In this document: positions 7,566 to 15,933 of the stretch, in pieces
How the letters are laid out: every line of letters starts with the position of its first letter
Numbering within the stretch: position 1 is the stretch's first letter
DNA from: a virus
Virus record (IMG/VR): IMGVR_UViG_3300020471_000299
Location: 1-20,019 of that record
Length of the DNA stretch: 20,019 bases
Reading direction: 5' to 3' (one strand)
The notes under the pieces: model-generated
Database searches by the model: none
Seen by the model: only the letters and a program-made list of their open reading frames with translations
Told to the model about the DNA's origin: nothing
Program-made: the position numbers and the translations under genes

Positions 7566-9007
7566 GCCTAGGTATAAATTCTTTACTATCTGATATAGAT
7601 AACAAAATGGAAGTGTTTAGGACAAACCCAGAACAAGCAAAACAACGTGCTAAAATGACAGGCTCTATGTTAGATGCTATAGCTGCAGAAAAAGTATTGA
7701 ATGACAAAATAGTTGCTGCTAACGAGTTAAAACGACAACTGCCTGGTGAACTACCTACTATTGTAGATCAAACTAATCAAGAACTACAAGGTAGAGCAGT
7801 GCAAGAGCTTGCTGAAGGCATAGGAAAAATATTTCAAGTAAATCAGGCTAGAAAACAGAAGAATCTTAACAAGATAGCTAGCATGGGGCTAGGAGGTGCA
7901 AAAAGACCAAATATGGCTGTTCCTATGGCTCAAGGTGGTATTATTGGGTATCAGGCGGGCAATACTGTATTTAAGAACGATCCTTATGGAACAGCTAGAG
8001 GTAGACGTTTGCAAGAGATAATGCAGATGGATATATCTCCAGAAGCAAAACGTAAGTTGTTAGAGGAAGAACAAGTTATGACTTCAGGTCCAGGTATACC
8101 TGTACGTCAGATAGCCCCTGCTACAGTAAACAGACCTGAACTTACACCGACTATATCTCCAGGAACAGAGTTGAGTGGATTAGACGTATTAGCTGAAGAC
8201 TTATTAGCAAAAAATCAAATGAGTGCTGCTATGAAGCCAAAGTCTGATCAAACAGTTGTTGAGCAAGCCGTTTCTGAGCAGCCCGTAACTGGCGCAGACA
8301 TGTTTAAAACAACTCCTATATTAGACGTTACAGAACAAGAACAAGAGAAAGAAGAAGTAGTAGAAACAAAAGAAGAAGTATCTCCTGAAACACCTCCAGC
8401 AGCAGACGATACTCCTGAAGAGAGAACAAAGAAAGTAAACGCATATGAAAGATGGTTTGATAATTTATTAACCGTGCTTAGTGCGCCCCCTACAGGTAGA
8501 GGACTGGGTGGAGGTAACGTTGCCAGAGCATTACTACAAAACAAACAAAAAATATTTGAGAATGATTTAGCAGCTGACAAATTAGACATAGAAGAAAAGA
8601 AAGCTGACGCTCTGGTAGAATTAAATAAATTAGAAGCTGAAAAGCTTAGTTTTAACAAACTAATGGCATTACAAACAAGTGTTTTGGAAGCCATACAAAA
8701 GATAAGAGCTGATGTAGATGGAGGTATGCTAGGTATACAAAGAGAAGGTATAAGAACTAAACTTCTTAAAGCTCAACAAGAAAATGATCCAGAGAAGATT
8801 GCAGAATTGCAAGAACAACTTAGAGATATTGACGTTATGATGAAATCAGCGGTTAGAAAAGCTGCTCAAGCATACCAAGGTCCATTAGGTAGCAACGGTT
8901 TGTTCGCCCAACTAGCAGCTATAGAACAATTATTAGGACTCAGAGGATCTCAAGGTGGTATACCTTCAGGATTTCAAAACAAACTAAATGTTGTTACTGG
9001 TCCATAG
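7562..9007 (+). CDS. Coiled-coil-rich virion protein (481 aa)
   Basis: The 481-residue protein has an N-terminal helical region, a Gly-rich element M-A-Q-G-G-I-I-G-Y-Q-A-G starting at residue 122, an acidic low-complexity stretch (about 255-285, runs of Glu, Lys and Gln), and a long charged helical segment (about 325-430) likely to form coiled coil. The M-A-x-G-G-I element resembles the one in the 253-aa protein two genes upstream and is common in marine phage virion proteins. The start overlaps the preceding gene by four bases (ATGA). The function is unrecognised. Composition and position immediately before the giant polyvalent protein fit an internal-core or scaffold-like virion protein, but this is inference. 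Confidence 0.72.
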   Translation: MSLGINSLLSDIDNKMEVFRTNPEQAKQRAKMTGSMLDAIAAEKVLNDKIVAANELKRQLPGELPTIVDQTNQELQGRAVQELAEGIGKIFQVNQARKQKNLNKIASMGLGGAKRPNMAVPMAQGGIIGYQAGNTVFKNDPYGTARGRRLQEIMQMDISPEAKRKLLEEEQVMTSGPGIPVRQIAPATVNRPELTPTISPGTELSGLDVLAEDLLAKNQMSAAMKPKSDQTVVEQAVSEQPVTGADMFKTTPILDVTEQEQEKEEVVETKEEVSPETPPAADDTPEERTKKVNAYERWFDNLLTVLSAPPTGRGLGGGNVARALLQNKQKIFENDLAADKLDIEEKKADALVELNKLEAEKLSFNKLMALQTSVLEAIQKIRADVDGGMLGIQREGIRTKLLKAQQENDPEKIAELQEQLRDIDVMMKSAVRKAAQAYQGPLGSNGLFAQLAAIEQLLGLRGSQGGIPSGFQNKLNVVTGP

Positions 9008-9013
9008 GGGGAT
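9006..9013 (+). promoter_or_regulatory. Ribosome-binding site of the 2201-aa gene
   Basis: The strong purine box AGGGGGAT begins within the stop codon of the preceding gene and lies two bases before the ATG at 9016, with the GGGG core at a more usual distance. It supports this start for the longest gene in the window. Confidence 0.55.
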
Positions 9014-9015
9014 AG

Positions 9016-12000
9016 ATGCCCACCTATGAAATATACAAAGATGACGGCACACCCATAAGAGTAGAGGGGCCTGAAGGCGCTAGTCTAAGAGATGTCATTG
9101 GTATATACCTACAAGAACAAGAAGACGCAGCTCGTGTTGAAAAAGCAAGAAAGATACAACGTGAAAAACCTGTAAGGCTTAGTCAATATCTAACAGAGTT
9201 TCCGAAAGGTGTTGGTCGTGGGGTAGCAGGTATAGTTGAAACAGGGCTTCTTGGAGGGGCAACGGTCCTTCCTGAATTTGCTGAAGCACCTGTACGAGAC
9301 GCAATTAAAACAGTTGGTGGGGGTATACAAGATTTATTGGCTCCTGCGCCAAACGTACAAGCTAAATTAGAAGATGATGAATTTCAGTTAGCAGAAGTGC
9401 CTGCTAAGTTTGGAGAAGCTTTAGGTTCTTTTGGTGGTATATTAGGCACGTCCCTATTTAACCCTTATTTAGGAGGCGCACTAGCTATTGGAGCAGGAGC
9501 AGGAGAAGCTAGCGAACGTGCAAGAAAGGCAGGTGCTACACAAGCTGAACGTAATATTGCTGCGCTAAAAGGGGCAGGTGTAGGTGTAACAGAATTACTA
9601 CCAATAGAAAGAGTTAGAAGAATTATAAAAACACTACCTGACTCTATATCTACAAAGTTTAAAGATAGAGCGATTGATTTGGGGTTTGCAACCACTGCGG
9701 AAGGCGCACAAGAAGCTCTTGCCGCTTCATTACAGAACGTAATTGAACAAGGGTACAATCCAGAACAGATACTACAGGAAGGCGTTGCTGAAGCCGCTGG
9801 ATATGGAGCAGGTGTAGGAGGAACAGTAGAACTTCTATTACAGTTCATAGGAGGACGTAAACGTAGGAGAACGGATGATGTTACAGAGACTGAAGACACA
9901 GGAAGTGGAGAAGGCGCTCCAGTTGATCCATCAAGCGAACAAAGAACAGAGGAACTTACCGATACCGCAAGAACTGGAGAAGCTGGAGCCGCTGGATTGG
10001 ATACTGCTGACACAACTGTTAGACTTGACGATGTGGGAAAAGGAACAAAAGACGATACATTAGACGCTAAAAAAGACCCCGTCAAACCAGAAGAAAAATA
10101 TGCAGGTGTTGATGGAGAAGCTCAAAACTTTTTATTAGCTCTTGAAGACGCACCAGATCTAATTAACGCAAAACCAAACGCCACTCAAAGGCAAATGTTA
10201 AAAAGAAATGGAGTTAAAAATTTTAAAGAACTAAAAGAAAAAGCGGAAAAAACTCCAGAAGCGCCTGTAGAGACACCTGTAGAAACACCTGTAGAAACAA
10301 AGAAACAAGAAGTATCCACAGAGCTAGCAAAAGCAGAAGAGGGGTTTGACGCTGCGTTTAGTGGGAAGAAGGAGGTTGCAGCTAAACCTGTTGAAGAGGT
10401 CGATAAAGAAATAACTTTGTCTTCTGCTGACAAAAGAGCGAAAGACACTTACAGGTTAAACTTAAAAAACCGTTATTATCTGGACCCAGACCAAAAATCA
10501 GAAGACTTAGATAAATTTAATAAAGCATTAAAAGTTGAAAAACCTGCTACCCCAGTCTTGTCTGAAGAAGATAAAAACAAGGTAGTAGATCTAATTCAAT
10601 CCAACCCAAAAAAAGGAACTGCGGATTATAAAGTAGCCCAAACCTTAAGTAAAGATCCCGTGGTAGAAAACGTGTTAGATAACGCGGCTTTTATGGTGGA
10701 GAAAGGTAGGCAGCTTGAGTTAAAAGATTTTCGTGGTAAAAAAATAGACGACATAAAAGTGCCTGAAGGACTGACTGCCAAACAAGTGCGGAAGTATATG
10801 AGAGAAGAAGTTCCTGTTACCGATGCTGGTTACGCATATTCTTATGCAGATGGAAACCAAGGAAAGGCTGCAGGGTCAAGAGTAAGTACATGGGTTAATA
10901 AAAATTTATCAAAAGAAGGTAGAGATTGGTTTAACTCTCGTGTCGAAGCCTATGGGAAAGAAAAAGACGAAAGCACAGAAGGTATATTAAGAGCTGAACG
11001 AAAAGATAAAGGTACGACTAGAACTGAAACAGCTACTGAAATTGAACCCGTAGCTCCTGGTGCAAAAGGCACAACTTTAGCCAAAGAAAAAAGACTTGAG
11101 GGTACAGGCGTTAAACCAAGCCTAGAAGGTGTAGATCCTAAAACAGGTGAACGTCTTGCTGATCCAATGACAGACATGGCAAGAAAGGAATTACGTTCGT
11201 TATTAGAAAAAACAATACCTGCCTTAAATAAAAAACGAGCAAAAACTGTAGATCGTAAAACAGGCAAGTTTAAAAAACCCATAAAATTTGATGAAAATAC
11301 CATAGAAAAACTTCTTCCTAAGTACTTACAGTTAGTAAGAGAGACCCCTGAACCATTTGATTTTGTTGCGGTTGAGGCTAGAAGAGAAAGAGCTGAAGAA
11401 AAAGCGAAAGAAGTGGCAGAAGTGACTGCTCGTAGATTATTATACGAAGAGGCAATAAAAGAAAAACCTGGGGATACAGATCCAGCTTTTACGCAGCAAG
11501 AAGTTAGCGAACTAACAGAAGAAATATTGCCAAAATATCAAACCTTGTATTTAGGTCATGACTCACAAAAACAAATAGACGAAACCTTGAAATACAAAGG
11601 GTTTGAAAAAAATGCAGAGCGTGTAAAGGAACTAAATTATTTAAACAACAGAGTTTACAAGAAGAAAGAACTAAGCACTGATGAGAGAAAAGCTCTAATA
11701 CGACATCTTGCTGAGAAACATGGGATTCTCAAAACTAAAGATGAAATAGATCAGGTTAAGGAGTTAACAGGAGATATTACTTTTGGAGATGAAAATTTAG
11801 ACGTAGGACGTGAAGAAGGGTTTGTAGAGACTAAGTTAGGTAAAGATGAAACAGGTAAAGAAGAAGTGCGAAAGTTAACAGACGTTGTGACTGGAATATA
11901 CAAGTTAGCCAGAAACGCTGTTATAGATATGACTTACACTCTTCCTGTGGAGTCTATGGGGGCGTTACGACAAGGTGATCTAACTACAGCTTTGAGAAGT

Positions 12001-15000
12001 TTAGCGGAGAACACCAACAATAGCTCAATAAAACGTATAGCTAATAAAATGGCAGATAAGGTGGGTACTACCAAAGTTGTTGTAACTCCTGATTTGTTTT
12101 TAGATGGAAACCCCTATGCGACTTTTAACCCCAAAACTAATACTATAGAGTTAGACTCTATATTAGGCATGAATACTCACGTGCTATTACATGAAATGAC
12201 TCACGCACTAACTTCCGCAGAGCTTTCTAATCCCTCTAGTCCGACCACAAAGCAGTTAAAGACTATATATGAAAAAGTCAAAGATCGGATAGACACAGCC
12301 TACGGCACAGAAAACCTTGATGATTTTGTAGCAGAAACCTTTAGTAACCCTGCATTTCAACAAAAGTTAGCAAGACTAAGTGTAGATGGTGAACCCATAA
12401 CAGCACTACAAAAATTTGCTAATATTATAGTTAACATAATAAGAAGAATAGCAGGATATTCTCCCATAGATAAAAATGCGTACACAGCGACAAGTGACAT
12501 AATAGAAAGTATGTTAGCTCCTGCTCCTGCTTATAGAGATGCAGGTAAATATAACATAGGACCTGCAGGTATATCAAAGCTACTTAGTGGCCTTGGAAAA
12601 CGTCAAGGTGATAAAGAATACCTTAATCCTCAACAACAAGAGGGTTTCTTAAATAAAGCAACTGAATTTTTACGTGACGCAGGTGTTGCTGGGGTAGCAA
12701 AGGATGCGTTTCTAGGTCTAGGTGATCTTCTTACCATAACAAAACTAGCAGAGAAAAATGGGTACGAGGGCATAGGAGACAGAGTAAATGAGTCCATATC
12801 CAAACAAAGAGGACTTATGGAGATAGCAGGAGAAGAGTTTGATAAGATAGCTAAAGAAATATCTGAGTGGTCAACTGCTAACCCTGAACAAAAGAAAATA
12901 TTAGACGACGTAATATATAACCTCAAATATGGGGCAACCATATACCAAGTTGATCCTACTTTAGATGCCGTAGACGCTGCAAGACGGTACAATATTAACT
13001 CAGAACAAATGGATGCTTGGGCTGAAAACCAAGAACAGTGGGCTAAATTAGGAGAGAGCGGACGTAATATATACAAAAAGATGAGAGATTATTACAAGAG
13101 AGAGTACAATAAGCTTTTAAATATATTAGACACGCAGTTAAAAGAGGCGGTTGGAGAAGAAGCAGCAACTAAAATAAAAAATAAACATTTTAGTAGAATA
13201 TTTGATGGTAAGATATTAGATGTATATTTTCCTTTAACTCGTGAAGGCGAGTACCTTGTGCAGTATAAACGGAAGCAACCTGAGAAAGAGGGCGATCCTT
13301 TTGTCACTGTAACCTTACAAACACAAAGCGGTGCAGAAGAACTTGTAAAATCTTTGAATGCAGATAAAGACGAGGTAGAAGAAGGTAGTGTAAGATATAT
13401 AGGCAAACAGGGGGTTAGTGAATTTATGAGAACTCCACCCCCTAACAGCTTTGTGTCTGACATAATGGAGGCAACGAGTAATATATCTAATGTGGTTGAA
13501 CAATCAGCATTTAAAGAAGAACTTGTGCGGTTATATATAAACACTCTACCAGAAACATCTTATGCTAAGTCTTTGGCAAAAAGAAAAGAAAGACCTGGGT
13601 TTATACCTGACTCTTTACACGCCTTTAGAGATAAGGGATTTACTTTATCTAGGCAGGTCATACAGCTTCAGAAAGGTAAAGAGATACGTGGGCTAGAAGC
13701 AGATGTGCGTAAAAGGATAAAAGAAATACAAAACGAACCCTTTAAAGAAAGAACTTTAGGGCAACGTATAGGTATATCTTCTGATACAGGGGTGTTACTA
13801 CCAAGTAGAATACGTGTGGGACAAGAGTTACTACGAAGAACAGAGTTTGCTAGAAAAGGACCTGACAGTAAAACTCACGAAGCCATAGCTAGAACAGCAA
13901 ACCAAACTGCCTTTGTATATACAATAGGTTTCAATGCTTCCTCTGCCATAGTGAACTTATCTCAGATACCTTTGATGGTATATCCTTTTATAGGTGCTGA
14001 ACATGGATATACAAGAAGTGCAGGTGCGTTAAGAGATGCTTATGCCGTAACAAGTAATGGTAAGGTAGATTTAACTTCCTATTACAACATAGGGCGTACA
14101 AAAGACGCAGATGGTAACGAAGTTTTAACGTACACTGTGCGAGATGAAGTGCCTAAATTGTTTTCTAAAAAACTTGGTAGAGGAAACAGAAAACTACAGG
14201 AGGGTGAAAAAAGAAAGATGGAGGCATTTGCCCCTCTTGTAAAAGAAGCAGATGCTCGTGGACAATTAACTAGATCATGGGTGTTAGAGTCATTGGGGTT
14301 GGGAGAAGCAGGTAGAGCTGAACGTATGAAAAATCTTAGTCCTGCTTCTAGACTTCATAATATAACTATGGGTTTATCTGCATATATGTTTAATACAGCT
14401 GAACGTCTTAACAGACAGTCAACACTGCTAGCCACATATGAACTAGCACTTAGAAAAGCTGTAGAGAAGAAAGAACCAAGAATTAAAAAAGAAAAATACG
14501 AGTTTCACAAAGTATTTAAGTTAGCACAAGAAAAGTACCCTGAACTCATAGATGCAGCTGTAAATAAATCTATAGAAGATACGCAAAGATTAAATGGAGG
14601 CACAGTTCTTGAAACAGCACCTAGGCTTGCACAACAAAGTTTTGGACGTGTGGCTATGATGTATAAAAGTTTTGGTCTCAGAATGTATACAACAATGATC
14701 CAAGCAGCGAGAGAAGTAGCAAACAAAGAACTTACTCCAGGAGAACGTTATATAGCCTTTAAGCAGTTAGCAGGTGTGCATGGATCAGCCTTGTTGTTCG
14801 CAGGGGTACATGGTCTGCCTCTATACGGAGCCATAGAGATGGCATTTAACATGCTACTATTAGAGGATGATGAAGATGATTTTGACACATTGGTGCGAAA
14901 ATCTGTTGGTGAAGAGTGGTTTAAAGGGGCAATAAATCTAGCTACAGGCATAGATATAGCCAGTAGAACTCGTTTGACAGGTTTATTGATTCAAGAAAAC

Positions 15001-15621
15001 AGATTTAACTCTGATGCCTCTTTAGAAGAAAACATATTGTTTTACATGGGAGGTCCTGCTTTTAGCACTGTGCAACGTTTTATAAGGGCAGGGAACGATA
15101 TAAAAGACGGTCAATTAGAGCGTGGAGTTGAAAACTTTATGCCAGCAGGTTTAACAAAGTTTTGGCAAGGAACGTTTGGGCGTATAGCTAGAGAAGGCTA
15201 CATGAGTAGACGAGGAGATGTTATATATGGAGATCCAAGTGCTGCAGAGTTGGCAGGAGTTGTATTTGGTTTTTCACCAGCAGAATATATAATTAAACAA
15301 GAAAGAAATAATCAAAAGAATAGAATAGATAAAAACGTAAGTAAGGAACGAACTAGAATACTAAAAAATCTTTACGTCGGTATGCGAACTTTTGATATGC
15401 CCATGTATGAAGCAGCTTTGGAAGACTTATTTGAATTTAACGAGAAGCACCCTCTTGCCGCTATAGTTCAAGAAACCGTGCATAGATCTATGGAAGGACA
15501 TAAACGAACCACTAAAAACATAGCACGGAACAACGGTTTGAATATATCTCCGTCCAACAGATACCTAATATTTTTTAATGAGCTTGGATATGATGATGAC
15601 TATAAATTTTTCTTCGCTTAG
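9016..15621 (+). CDS. Giant polyvalent/ejection protein with HExxH metallopeptidase-like domain
   Basis: This 2201-residue protein takes a third of the window. It opens with Y-E-I-Y-K-D-D-G-T-P, a short strand pair often seen at the N-terminus of large phage virion proteins. Hydrophobic Gly/Ala-rich segments follow at about 136-163 and 256-279. Residues 280-1000 are charged, low-complexity and mostly helical. A zincin-like motif, L-L-H-E-M-T-H, places H1059, E1060 and H1063; D-F-V-A-E-T-F-S-N-P downstream supplies a plausible third ligand, E1107. The C-terminal third has features I associate with 'large polyvalent protein' families of phages: N-A-S-S-A-I-V-N-L-S-Q-I-P (from 1640), S-F-G-R-V-A-M-M-Y-K-S-F (from 1875), a hydrophobic patch near 1922-1945, and G-G-P-A-F-S (from 2012). 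Such proteins are packaged and injected with DNA, and the nearest functional analogue is T7 gp16. Zinc and protease activity are predicted only. Confidence 0.85.
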   Translation: MPTYEIYKDDGTPIRVEGPEGASLRDVIGIYLQEQEDAARVEKARKIQREKPVRLSQYLTEFPKGVGRGVAGIVETGLLGGATVLPEFAEAPVRDAIKTVGGGIQDLLAPAPNVQAKLEDDEFQLAEVPAKFGEALGSFGGILGTSLFNPYLGGALAIGAGAGEASERARKAGATQAERNIAALKGAGVGVTELLPIERVRRIIKTLPDSISTKFKDRAIDLGFATTAEGAQEALAASLQNVIEQGYNPEQILQEGVAEAAGYGAGVGGTVELLLQFIGGRKRRRTDDVTETEDTGSGEGAPVDPSSEQRTEELTDTARTGEAGAAGLDTADTTVRLDDVGKGTKDDTLDAKKDPVKPEEKYAGVDGEAQNFLLALEDAPDLINAKPNATQRQMLKRNGVKNFKELKEKAEKTPEAPVETPVETPVETKKQEVSTELAKAEEGFDAAFSGKKEVAAKPVEEVDKEITLSSADKRAKDTYRLNLKNRYYLDPDQKSEDLDKFNKALKVEKPATPVLSEEDKNKVVDLIQSNPKKGTADYKVAQTLSKDPVVENVLDNAAFMVEKGRQLELKDFRGKKIDDIKVPEGLTAKQVRKYMREEVPVTDAGYAYSYADGNQGKAAGSRVSTWVNKNLSKEGRDWFNSRVEAYGKEKDESTEGILRAERKDKGTTRTETATEIEPVAPGAKGTTLAKEKRLEGTGVKPSLEGVDPKTGERLADPMTDMARKELRSLLEKTIPALNKKRAKTVDRKTGKFKKPIKFDENTIEKLLPKYLQLVRETPEPFDFVAVEARRERAEEKAKEVAEVTARRLLYEEAIKEKPGDTDPAFTQQEVSELTEEILPKYQTLYLGHDSQKQIDETLKYKGFEKNAERVKELNYLNNRVYKKKELSTDERKALIRHLAEKHGILKTKDEIDQVKELTGDITFGDENLDVGREEGFVETKLGKDETGKEEVRKLTDVVTGIYKLARNAVIDMTYTLPVESMGALRQGDLTTALRSLAENTNNSSIKRIANKMADKVGTTKVVVTPDLFLDGNPYATFNPKTNTIELDSILGMNTHVLLHEMTHALTSAELSNPSSPTTKQLKTIYEKVKDRIDTAYGTENLDDFVAETFSNPAFQQKLARLSVDGEPITALQKFANIIVNIIRRIAGYSPIDKNAYTATSDIIESMLAPAPAYRDAGKYNIGPAGISKLLSGLGKRQGDKEYLNPQQQEGFLNKATEFLRDAGVAGVAKDAFLGLGDLLTITKLAEKNGYEGIGDRVNESISKQRGLMEIAGEEFDKIAKEISEWSTANPEQKKILDDVIYNLKYGATIYQVDPTLDAVDAARRYNINSEQMDAWAENQEQWAKLGESGRNIYKKMRDYYKREYNKLLNILDTQLKEAVGEEAATKIKNKHFSRIFDGKILDVYFPLTREGEYLVQYKRKQPEKEGDPFVTVTLQTQSGAEELVKSLNADKDEVEEGSVRYIGKQGVSEFMRTPPPNSFVSDIMEATSNISNVVEQSAFKEELVRLYINTLPETSYAKSLAKRKERPGFIPDSLHAFRDKGFTLSRQVIQLQKGKEIRGLEADVRKRIKEIQNEPFKERTLGQRIGISSDTGVLLPSRIRVGQELLRRTEFARKGPDSKTHEAIARTANQTAFVYTIGFNASSAIVNLSQIPLMVYPFIGAEHGYTRSAGALRDAYAVTSNGKVDLTSYYNIGRTKDADGNEVLTYTVRDEVPKLFSKKLGRGNRKLQEGEKRKMEAFAPLVKEADARGQLTRSWVLESLGLGEAGRAERMKNLSPASRLHNITMGLSAYMFNTAERLNRQSTLLATYELALRKAVEKKEPRIKKEKYEFHKVFKLAQEKYPELIDAAVNKSIEDTQRLNGGTVLETAPRLAQQSFGRVAMMYKSFGLRMYTTMIQAAREVANKELTPGERYIAFKQLAGVHGSALLFAGVHGLPLYGAIEMAFNMLLLEDDEDDFDTLVRKSVGEEWFKGAINLATGIDIASRTRLTGLLIQENRFNSDASLEENILFYMGGPAFSTVQRFIRAGNDIKDGQLERGVENFMPAGLTKFWQGTFGRIAREGYMSRRGDVIYGDPSAAELAGVVFGFSPAEYIIKQERNNQKNRIDKNVSKERTRILKNLYVGMRTFDMPMYEAALEDLFEFNEKHPLAAIVQETVHRSMEGHKRTTKNIARNNGLNISPSNRYLIFFNELGYDDDYKFFFA
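10264..10299 (+). repeat. Three tandem 12-bp units, in frame
   Basis: Three nearly identical copies of CCTGTAGAAACA encode P-V-E-T three times (residues 417-428 of the 2201-aa protein), in the charged linker region. The first copy differs by one base (GAG for GAA). The unit is in frame, so copy number can vary without frameshift. Confidence 0.85.
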
Positions 15622-15651
15622 TAAAAAGAGTGACCACCCGAAGATGGTCAC
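15621..15651 (-). terminator. Rho-independent terminator of the replication operon (UUCG hairpin)
   Basis: On the - strand, bases 15651 to 15630 form a nine-pair stem closed by a C(UUCG)G tetraloop. Eight pairs are Watson-Crick and one is G-U. The stem is followed directly by TCTTTTTAC (15629-15621). Read on the + strand the wobble becomes a C-A mismatch and the stem is followed by A-rich sequence, so the element is built for the leftward transcript. The T tract touches the stop codon of the rightward 2201-aa gene. Confidence 0.8.
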
Positions 15652-15686
15652 ATAAGAGAAAGAGAGTGACAAGCATAACCTGTCAC
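15652..15686 (-). terminator. Upstream tandem hairpin, probable first terminator
   Basis: On the - strand, 15686 to 15666 folds into an eight-pair stem (GUGACAGG with CUUGUCAC, one G-U pair) and a five-base loop, followed by the pyrimidine tract TCTCTTTCTCTT. It lies 11 bases after the 78-aa gene ends at 15697, and just before the UUCG hairpin, whose stem opens with the same GTGAC. As with its partner, the wobble becomes an A-C mismatch on the + strand. The broken T tract makes it weaker than the second hairpin. Confidence 0.6.
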
Positions 15687-15696
15687 CCTACATTTA

Positions 15697-15933
15697 TCAC
15701 AAAATTCTCCAAATGCGAACACCTAATTTGTTATTCTCTACACGGACGTTTGTTTTTATATCCCAACCCTTTGTTTTTGCTATATTTTTTATTTGTCTTA
15801 CAGCTGCCTGGGTGTCTATGCACAGGATAAATACAGAGGAACTTGTTACCATGTTATCCCAATCTATCACAATACGAACGCCATCTGGGTTCAAATCGTC
15901 AGCTTTCAGGACTCCCTGCCTTAATTTCATCAT
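15697..15933 (-). CDS. Conserved small phage protein (78 aa), unknown function
   Basis: The 78-residue protein contains V-I-D-W-D-x-M, S-S-V-F-I-L-C-I-D-T, a helix with I-K-N-I-A-K-x-K-G-W, and a C-terminal R-V-E-N-x-K-L-G-V-R-I-W-R. This layout matches a small family that often follows replication genes in marine phages. I know of no assigned function. Its 5' end overlaps the primase-helicase gene by 35 bases in another frame. Two ATGs are adjacent (15933 and 15930), and the second gives the more usual M-K-L start. No good Shine-Dalgarno sequence is visible, so coupling to the upstream gene is likely. It is the last gene before the tandem terminators. An opposite-strand frame over the same bases has no such motifs. 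Confidence 0.75.
   Translation of the reverse strand: MMKLRQGVLKADDLNPDGVRIVIDWDNMVTSSSVFILCIDTQAAVRQIKNIAKTKGWDIKTNVRVENNKLGVRIWRIL

Noticed and set aside
9465-10085. 206-aa - strand frame within the 2201-aa gene
   Set aside because: It is the antisense of a Gly/Ala/Glu-rich segment and is dominated by Ser/Pro/Ala with no motif.
15630-15830. 66-aa + strand frame starting in the terminator
   Set aside because: It starts at a GTG within the hairpin, has low-complexity hydrophobic sequence, and no ribosome-binding site.
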